A DNA stretch of 64,000 bases, from contig JBFWWP010000002.1 of NCBI GenBank assembly GCA_050246115.1, forward strand, positions 304,609 to 368,608. The letters run 5' to 3'. Every line of letters starts with the position of its first letter. Positions within the stretch are counted from its first letter, which is position 1. Below, piece after piece: positions 58,501-64,000 of the stretch. The notes beneath the pieces were generated by a model. That model saw only the letters and a program-made list of their open reading frames with translations, was not told the origin of the DNA and ran no database searches. The translations under genes were made by a program, and so were the position numbers. The DNA comes from JBFWWP01 sp050246115. GTDB lineage: Bacteria; Planctomycetota; UBA8108; UBA1146; JAJFFE01.

Positions 58501-59003
58501 GCGAGCTCATCGCCGGACCGAAAGGCCGTACCCATCTCGCGCATGGGTAGTACCCGGAAGATGAGCAGCCAGAGGAGGATCATGGCCGCAGACGCGGCGC
58601 TCGCAGTCTTCCACGCCCGAGGAACGCGCCAGGCACGAGGATGTGCCTCCGTGGTGCGGCCTCGTCCGCGTCGCGGTTGCGCGCGCCAGCGTGCTTTGCC
58701 CTCGGCGATGACCCGTTCGAGGCGGCGTGCCTCGAACGAGTAGGCTGAGGTCCCCGCACGGCTTGCGCTTGCGTCGTCCGCTTCGCTGGAGGCATCGTCC
58801 GTCACGGCACTCGCCTCGGGTCTCAACAAGACGTGGAGCTGGTTCGCGGTCGCTCGCATTTCCTCGAGCTCGGCTCGGCACGCGGCGCACGCGGCGAGAT
58901 GGACCTCGACTTCTTGCCGACCCGCTTCGGAGATGCTCTCGAAGAGGTAGGCGGTGAGCAGGTACTGCAGATGGCCGTCGTCGGGATTGGGGGAGTGCGT
59001 CAT
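55507..59003 (-). CDS. Anti-sigma factor fused to a YfbK-like von Willebrand A domain (interrupted by an assembly gap)
   Basis: The gene reads in one frame from ATG 59003 to the gap. It continues in a frame matching the far side, and removing one of the two identical 127-bp flanks gives a 1089-residue protein. Residues 1-50 are a zinc anti-sigma domain (HLAACAAC, ligands His35, Cys39, Cys42). One membrane helix is at about 132-152. A long Gly/Ser-rich stretch follows, then a secretin-like STN segment (about 473-525) and a YfbK-type vWA region from about 590 (MIDAS DTSGS at 742-746, CSDGVAT later). The start overlaps the sigma stop and the end overlaps the next gene, both ATGA. It likely holds the sigma factor at the membrane. 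Confidence 0.85.
58199..58325. repeat. 127-bp gap flank, left copy
   Basis: Identical base for base to 58426-58552. The two copies abut the N run on either side. A perfect duplication of exactly 127 bp ending at a gap matches the largest k-mer commonly used by assemblers, so it is probably one sequence present twice. Confidence 0.9.
58326..58425. other. Scaffold gap of 100 N
   Basis: Exactly 100 undetermined bases, a conventional placeholder length rather than a measured gap. It lies inside the anti-sigma/vWA gene. Confidence 0.97.
58426..58552. repeat. 127-bp gap flank, right copy
   Basis: Identical to 58199-58325. Both copies encode the same residues in the same frame (starting MREMGTAFRSGDELAPG), offset by 227 bp. 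Confidence 0.9.
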
Positions 59004-59551
59004 TGACCGACCCCTCTCAGGGATTTCGTGAGGGCCTTCATCGCTTGGTGCAAGATGAGGCCAACATGCGTCGCGGACAGGCCCGTGATCTCCGCGATCT
59101 CCAAGTAGCTCTTGCCCTCCTGAATGCGAAGGAGCACGAGCTCTCGTTGACGCGGTGACAATGCGACGACCGCTGCGTGCAAGCGCTCGCGGATCTCGGC
59201 GTCTTCGACCCGTGCTTCGTGCTCGGGTGCGGCCTCGGTGGAACGCGCGACGCGCTCGGCGAGCCGCGCGGTATGGCGGTGCTGACGCGAGACGCGCCGT
59301 AGGTGATCCATCCCGAGGTTGCGCGCGACTCGCAGCAACCAGTTGTGGCAACTCTCGACTTGAAGGAGTCGTGTCGGGTGGCGCGCGGCCCGCAGGAAGG
59401 TCTCTTGCACGATGTCTTGCGCGATGTGCGGATCCCCGAGGAGCTGCGTGACGAAGCGCAGCACCGAGTCCTGATGACGCCCGAGGAACGACCCGAGCGC
59501 GGCCGTGTCGCAGCGCTGAACGAAAGCCTGGAGCAGGTCGTGATCGGTCAT
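59000..59551 (-). CDS. ECF-type RNA polymerase sigma factor
   Basis: A 183-residue sigma-70 family factor with only regions 2 and 4. Region 2 includes DPHIAQDIVQETFLRAARHP and HNWLLRVARNLGMDHLRR. Region 4 includes LSPRQRELVLLRIQEGKSYLEIAEITGLSATHVGLILH. I chose ATG 59551 because CAGGAG lies just upstream and region 2 starts soon after. The longer frame to 59833 adds 94 residues unlike a sigma factor. Its stop overlaps the start of the anti-sigma/vWA gene (ATGA), so the sigma factor and its probable regulator are made together. Confidence 0.93.
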   Translation of the reverse strand: MTDHDLLQAFVQRCDTAALGSFLGRHQDSVLRFVTQLLGDPHIAQDIVQETFLRAARHPTRLLQVESCHNWLLRVARNLGMDHLRRVSRQHRHTARLAERVARSTEAAPEHEARVEDAEIRERLHAAVVALSPRQRELVLLRIQEGKSYLEIAEITGLSATHVGLILHQAMKALTKSLRGVGQ

Positions 59552-59826
59552 CGGACTCCTGACGCTCACGCGTGACTCCTCCCAGCAGACGCTCGCGGCC
59601 GCCCCGGCCTTAGTGGGCGTCCCGATCTTTCGCGCGAAGTCACGCTCCTGCAATCCTTTATCGGCTCGCCCGGGGCGTGCCTGGGGCGTCCGCATCGAGT
59701 TGCAGCCTCGCAGGAGTTTCTCAGAATCTGGAGTCACGAATCCGTGCTCGCTGCAGTTGGGGCGATGGCGGCCTGCCGGCGTCTCCGGGGGCCCGTGTGT
59801 GAACGCGTATTCGAAAGGACCCGGCA
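59552..59826. promoter_or_regulatory. Divergent promoter region of the sigma operon and the subtilase gene
   Basis: A 275-bp spacer that must serve both the minus-strand sigma operon and the plus-strand subtilase gene. ECF factors often drive their own operon, so its target site may be here. I cannot assign a -35/-10 pair with confidence. Confidence 0.5.
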
Positions 59827-62800
59827 ATGCCACCCAAGATGACAGCCGCGAGGGCCCGCGCCCATGTCAGCCCGTCGCCCAGCCTGACTCCCATCCCACT
59901 TCAGCGATCCTGGATCGGCATCCTGGGGGTGACGGCGGTCTTGTTGACCGCGCCCGGTTGGGGCGTCTCGCGGGTCGCGGCTCAAGGAACCCCCGCCGGT
60001 GGCACGGTCGCTTTGGCGCACTTTGGCGACGTGGTCGCCCGGCCAGCCATTCTGCCCTCAGGCGTCGAGCAGCCGTTCCGGTCCGTGGACTGCAACGGCG
60101 ACGGCGATCAGGACTTGGCCATTGCATGGTCGCTCGGTGGCGATCCCGCGGTCCTCGACTTCATGAATGCGTTCGGAGGTGCGCTCCCGACTCGCGTCAC
60201 GCTGATGCTCCTGACGGACAACGCCGTGGTGCGAGCCTACGATACTGCCGGAACGCTGGGCGACACCGCCACCGCGCAACCCTCGTACTTCGAGCAGACC
60301 CTCGTCGTCGAGCACGCAGGCGGGATCGAACGCGTCACGCTCGAAGGCACCCAAATGTGTTTGACCGACGTCTGCTGGTTCCGATCGGGCGACCCCGAGT
60401 TCATTCGCGGTGACGCGAACACGGATGGCGCGGTCAACATCGCGGACGTCGTCACGATCCTGCAGTACGTCTTCGGCGGGACCACGATCTCTTGCACGCG
60501 CGCCGCCGACACGAATGCTTCGCAGATTGTCGACATCAGCGACGCGATCTTCCTGATCGATGTTCTGTTCGTCGGTTCCTCGACCATCGGCGCACCGTAC
60601 CCGATCTGCGGCCCGGCTCCGAACGGGAGCCCGCTGTCCTGCAACGCGAATCCGGCATGTCCCGGTGGCGAGACGATCTGCGCCGGCTCCCCGGAACTCG
60701 GGACTTCACCGTTCGCCATTCAGCTTCGTTCTGGCGTGCTCGAGCCCAGCGAAGGAATCGATGTCGGGGCGATCCTGAACGGCGCCGTGGGTCCGACGGT
60801 CCACTTCCTCGTCCAGGCGTGGCAGCTGCCGCTCACCAACGCGGACTTCGGGAATCTCGACGTCCAAGTCTTGGAGTACGTAGGGGGCAACAGCTACGTC
60901 GTCGTCGCCGATACCAACGCCGTTCCTGGCGTGCCCCAGGTGCCGAACCTCCGTTGGGCGGGTCCCCTCCACCCGGTGCTGAAGCTTGCCCCCGAACTCC
61001 AGGGCGGCGATCCTTCGAACGAGATTCCCTGGGCTGTGACCCCGAACGGCGAAGTCGGCCTGATCGCGTTTCACCACTATGGAGTCAGCCCGTCGAACGT
61101 CGTTCAAGCGATCCAAGCGGCGGGAGGCACGCTTCTCGAGCAGTCCGCGGAGCTTCGCCTCTGTCAGCTCACGATTCCGGCGAGTCTCGTCCAAGGGCTG
61201 GCGGCGGCCGAGGAGCTCCAGTTCCTCGAGGCGGCGCTACCGCCCCTCGAGCCCCAGAACGACAAGGCGCGCACCAACTCCCAGGTCGATCCGCTTCGCG
61301 GGTTTCCCTACGGGCTGACGGGCCATGGCGTCACGGTGGCGGTCTACGATGGAGGTAACGTCGACTCGAACCACCCCGACTTCTCCGGTCGCGTCATTCA
61401 AGTCGAGTCGCCGCTCGAGGGGAGCGACGGGCACGCGACTCACGTGGCCGGGACCATCGGCGGCAATGGACTCAACAGCCCCTTCGCCGGAGGAACACCC
61501 GGGCAGTTCGCGGGCATCGCGCCCGGCGTCGACATTCGGAGCTTCGGCTACGGACTGAGTTTCAACCCGTTGTTCGGGGACGTGCAGGACCTCATCGAAA
61601 ACGTCCGCAGTTCCTCGCCGACCGACCTCGTGAACATGTCCCTCGGTAACAACGTCGTCTCCCACGGGTTCAGCTGTTCGCAGCTCGGGGTCTACACCGG
61701 AGGAGCTCGTCAGGTCGATGCGGTCGTCCTGGGCGATCCCACCGCACCGAATCCCATTGCGCCCATTCCCATGATCCAGTCCGTCGGCAACGAGCGGTCG
61801 CAGGGTGCTCCGTGCGGCCAGTTCGGTACGGTTTCCAGTCCGGCGACCGCCAAGAACTCCATCACCGTGGGTGCAGTCGGCTCCAATGGCTTCACCATGA
61901 CCGCGTTCTCGAGCTTCGGGCCCACGAGAGACGGAAGGATCCGACCGGACCTCGTCGCCACCGGCTGCGTGACTTCGACCGAGCCCGGCGGTGGTTACGG
62001 GGGGCGCTGCGGAACCAGCATGGCCTCTCCCGTGGTCACCGGAGTGTCCGCTCTTCTCCTCGAGGAATGGCGATGGCTGTACCACCCCGACGTGCCCGTA
62101 CCGAAGCCGATTCCGCCCCACACCCTGAAGGCGATCCTGATTCACTCCGCGACGGATCTGGGTCCCGCGGGACCCGACTACACCTTCGGGTGGGGCGCAG
62201 TGAACGCCAAGGCGGCCGTAGACCTCATCCGTGCGGACTTCGTTTCGACTTCGGCGTTCGAGCCGCTGATCCAGCACGGCCAGGTGAATGCCGCTTCCAG
62301 CATGACCTTCGTGACAGAGTTCGACTCCGACGGTGCGCAACCCGAGAAGTTCACGCTGGTCTGGGATGACCCGCTTCCTGCTCCCCTCGCGAGCATGGCG
62401 TTGGTCAACGACCTCGACCTGTCGGTCACCGATCCGTCGGGTGCGGTCCACAACCCTTGGCGTCCAGACCCCAGCGACACATCGGCGCCGGCAAGCGAGG
62501 GCGTCGACGACAAGAACAACGTGGAACAGGTCGTGGCGCCGCCGATGGCCGGAGTCTGGACCGTGGTCGTGACCGGCACTCGTCTCCCGGACGGTGGCAG
62601 CCAGCCGTTCACTCTCGTGCGCCGGCCCTCCCTCACCTTCGCGGACTGCGATCAGCAGATCCACAAGACCATCGAGCTCACTCCGGCGTGGAACTCTGGC
62701 GATCGCGACTACGACGGTCACGGCCCGCGGTTCGAGGTGAACTCGACCGTCGAGGTCCGGGACGGCAACGAGGTCTGGATGACCCTCGCCGTCAACGCCC

Positions 62801-63534
62801 AAGAGACGGTCTCGGACTTCACCGCGGCGGAGGGTACCGAGGAGCACCTGGTGTATTACGATCCCAATGTCGCGAGCGTGACTCTGATGTCGCCGACGCT
62901 GCAGCTCTTCGGCCCGTTCGAGACCAACGGGCATGATCCGGTGTCCGTCGACCTCGGGTCGAGCGGGGTGATGCGAAGTCTCCTGTTGTACGGAGACGTG
63001 AACGATTCCGGACCGGAGGCGGGAGCGAGCACGCGGGTGGTCATGAACTCGAACCCCATCCAGATCGACTGCGTGGGCGCGGCCATGCCCTCGCACAAGC
63101 GGGTGATCGAGGTCGCCCCCGTGTTCTTCCTGCCGCCTCGACTCGGCCCGGGTGACGCCGACTTCGACGGCCATGGCCCCGATCTGAACATCAGCGTAAC
63201 TCTCGCGATCGGCGGTCCCAACTCGACGCAACTCGTGTCGACGGTCTTCATGACCGCGACCGAGGGCTGCGGGGACACGGGCGATGGCACCCTCGCTTCA
63301 GGCCTTCAATCGTTCGTGCTGTACACCCACACGGGCCCCATTGCTTCGATTCTGACTCCCACGGGCATGGTGGTGACGTTCTGCGACCAGGACCACTTGG
63401 ACGACCGACCCGCGATCCCACCGGGCGGACTCGTCCGGGGACTCCGCGTCGTAGGCGACACCGACGGTCCGGAGGCGGGAACGCGCACATCCGTGATCGT
63501 CGACTACAGTCCGATTCGCTTCATGGTGCAGTGA
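59827..63534 (+). CDS. Secreted subtilisin-like S8 peptidase with internal dockerin-like domain
   Basis: A 1235-residue exported protease. The signal helix is residues 28-52. A beta domain follows, then a dockerin-like pair at about 194-262 (GDANTDGAVNIADVV, ADTNASQIVDISDAI). The S8 domain is about 485-800, with catalytic Asp508 (AVYDGGNVDS), His536 (DGHATHVAG) and Ser731 (GTSMASP). A Gly/Asp-rich beta region follows. Two similar C-terminal units, about 944-1085 and 1092-1235, each begin with a DGHGP block (DYDGHGPR, DFDGHGPD). A dockerin placed before the protease domain is unusual. AAAGGA precedes ATG 59827. It is divergent from the sigma operon. Confidence 0.9.
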   Translation: MPPKMTAARARAHVSPSPSLTPIPLQRSWIGILGVTAVLLTAPGWGVSRVAAQGTPAGGTVALAHFGDVVARPAILPSGVEQPFRSVDCNGDGDQDLAIAWSLGGDPAVLDFMNAFGGALPTRVTLMLLTDNAVVRAYDTAGTLGDTATAQPSYFEQTLVVEHAGGIERVTLEGTQMCLTDVCWFRSGDPEFIRGDANTDGAVNIADVVTILQYVFGGTTISCTRAADTNASQIVDISDAIFLIDVLFVGSSTIGAPYPICGPAPNGSPLSCNANPACPGGETICAGSPELGTSPFAIQLRSGVLEPSEGIDVGAILNGAVGPTVHFLVQAWQLPLTNADFGNLDVQVLEYVGGNSYVVVADTNAVPGVPQVPNLRWAGPLHPVLKLAPELQGGDPSNEIPWAVTPNGEVGLIAFHHYGVSPSNVVQAIQAAGGTLLEQSAELRLCQLTIPASLVQGLAAAEELQFLEAALPPLEPQNDKARTNSQVDPLRGFPYGLTGHGVTVAVYDGGNVDSNHPDFSGRVIQVESPLEGSDGHATHVAGTIGGNGLNSPFAGGTPGQFAGIAPGVDIRSFGYGLSFNPLFGDVQDLIENVRSSSPTDLVNMSLGNNVVSHGFSCSQLGVYTGGARQVDAVVLGDPTAPNPIAPIPMIQSVGNERSQGAPCGQFGTVSSPATAKNSITVGAVGSNGFTMTAFSSFGPTRDGRIRPDLVATGCVTSTEPGGGYGGRCGTSMASPVVTGVSALLLEEWRWLYHPDVPVPKPIPPHTLKAILIHSATDLGPAGPDYTFGWGAVNAKAAVDLIRADFVSTSAFEPLIQHGQVNAASSMTFVTEFDSDGAQPEKFTLVWDDPLPAPLASMALVNDLDLSVTDPSGAVHNPWRPDPSDTSAPASEGVDDKNNVEQVVAPPMAGVWTVVVTGTRLPDGGSQPFTLVRRPSLTFADCDQQIHKTIELTPAWNSGDRDYDGHGPRFEVNSTVEVRDGNEVWMTLAVNAQETVSDFTAAEGTEEHLVYYDPNVASVTLMSPTLQLFGPFETNGHDPVSVDLGSSGVMRSLLLYGDVNDSGPEAGASTRVVMNSNPIQIDCVGAAMPSHKRVIEVAPVFFLPPRLGPGDADFDGHGPDLNISVTLAIGGPNSTQLVSTVFMTATEGCGDTGDGTLASGLQSFVLYTHTGPIASILTPTGMVVTFCDQDHLDDRPAIPPGGLVRGLRVVGDTDGPEAGTRTSVIVDYSPIRFMVQ

Positions 63535-63886
63535 GATCAAACCGTTCCGGAAGCCCGCAGCGATTCGAGTCGCCGCCGGCCTGCGTCTCACGGCGCTTGG
63601 GGTGAGCAGGCTTGGGCACGACTCCGTGAAAGCGGAAGGCGCGGGCTGCCTCTCCAACGCCACGACCGGACCTGACCCGTCGTTCCCTTCGGGCCTTACT
63701 CCGGGGACGGACGTTCCCCGACGGACGTTTCCGGACTTTCAGCGACTCGTCCGAGAACACCGCGTGAAAGGTCAGAGTCCGTAGCTACATCGAGAAGTAC
63801 TCTGGGGTGTAGGACGTCGGGTTGCGCGGGCGGCTCGACCCTGTGAGCTTCGGCCTTGCCCCCGTGGCTTCGGAGAGGAGGAGAGC
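63535..63886. other. Spacer after the subtilase gene
   Basis: 352 bp with no credible gene on either strand. A short imperfect direct repeat GGACGGACGTT / GACGGACGTTT occurs near 63704-63730. No clear terminator is seen. Confidence 0.4.
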
Positions 63887-64000
63887 GTGCAACGCGAGCA
63901 AGTCGCGTTCGCCTCATCACCCATGAAAGTCGCTGTCCAGAGATCGCGACGTCGCCCCTCGCTCCGCCGGACCGTCCACCGATTCTGGACGGTCTGGAGT
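63887..64000 (+). CDS. Start of an unidentified gene (partial, cut by window end)
   Basis: A GTG at 63887 is preceded 5 bases upstream by the very strong ribosome site AGGAGG, and the frame stays open to the end of the window. The 38 residues seen include a basic stretch (RSRRRPSLRR) followed by TVHRFWTVW. This could be the beginning of a signal peptide or membrane segment. The product cannot be named. Confidence 0.45.
   Translation, partial: MQREQVAFASSPMKVAVQRSRRRPSLRRTVHRFWTVWS

Noticed and set aside
59552..59833. 94-residue N-terminal extension of the sigma factor
   Set aside because: It is not sigma-like, and a good ribosome site precedes ATG 59551.
61237..63231. 664-residue frame antisense to the subtilase gene
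   Set aside because: Mirror frame with no domain. The subtilase triad is clear on the plus strand.

Overview
The window is high-GC DNA from a bacterium that is most likely an uncultured member of the Planctomycetota. The evidence is the style of its surface proteins: dockerin-like Ca-binding domains attached to an SBBP beta-propeller protein and to a subtilase, an ECF sigma/anti-sigma pair feeding very large secreted proteins, and prepilin genes with extra C-terminal domains. Genes are tightly packed, and many neighbours overlap by 4 bp (ATGA or GTGA junctions), so there are several translationally coupled operons.

Layout. 1-3.2 kb holds a respiratory block: the tail of an unknown gene, a cytochrome oxidase subunit III, and on the other strand ctaB (heme O synthase) followed by a DUF3179 protein. 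3.5-10 kb is an iron-sulfur assembly operon: Rrf2 regulator, sufB, sufC, sufD, sufS, sufU and a sufT-like gene. 10.0-10.7 kb is a repeat-rich island with a hexanucleotide microsatellite and attC-like hairpins. 10.7-17.3 kb carries housekeeping genes: aroA, mnmG, der-ruvC, infA and an NAD-dependent epimerase. 17.3-20.1 kb has acs and a membrane zinc peptidase on the minus strand. 20.3-22.7 kb is an ArsR-methyltransferase fusion in an apparent operon with ahcY. 23.1-26.3 kb is an HDOD protein, hybrid histidine kinase and response regulator operon. 26.4-30.3 kb is a cluster of four prepilin-like genes. 30.3-33.4 kb has aceE and a Trm112-like gene on the minus strand. 33.7-42.3 kb carries an S9 peptidase lipoprotein, an M42 aminopeptidase, an actinobacterial-type fused 2-oxoglutarate dehydrogenase/decarboxylase and ribonuclease D. 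At 42.45-42.64 kb is a second, distant copy of the repeat found at 10 kb. 42.7-45.1 kb is the SBBP/dockerin protein.

45.1-59.6 kb is the most striking region. It is a minus-strand operon in which an ECF sigma factor, an anti-sigma protein fused to a von Willebrand A domain, a 1117-residue membrane-anchored protein and a 2349-residue protein with two similar halves are all joined by 4-bp ATGA overlaps. The vWA gene is interrupted by 100 N. The N run is flanked by two identical 127-bp copies of the same sequence, which looks like a scaffolding artefact. If one copy is removed the gene reads through in frame as one 1089-residue protein. Divergent from this operon is a secreted subtilase with an internal dockerin. 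The last 114 bases hold the start of another gene.

All calls rest on reading the sequence and on recalled knowledge of protein families. No database search or structure prediction was run.
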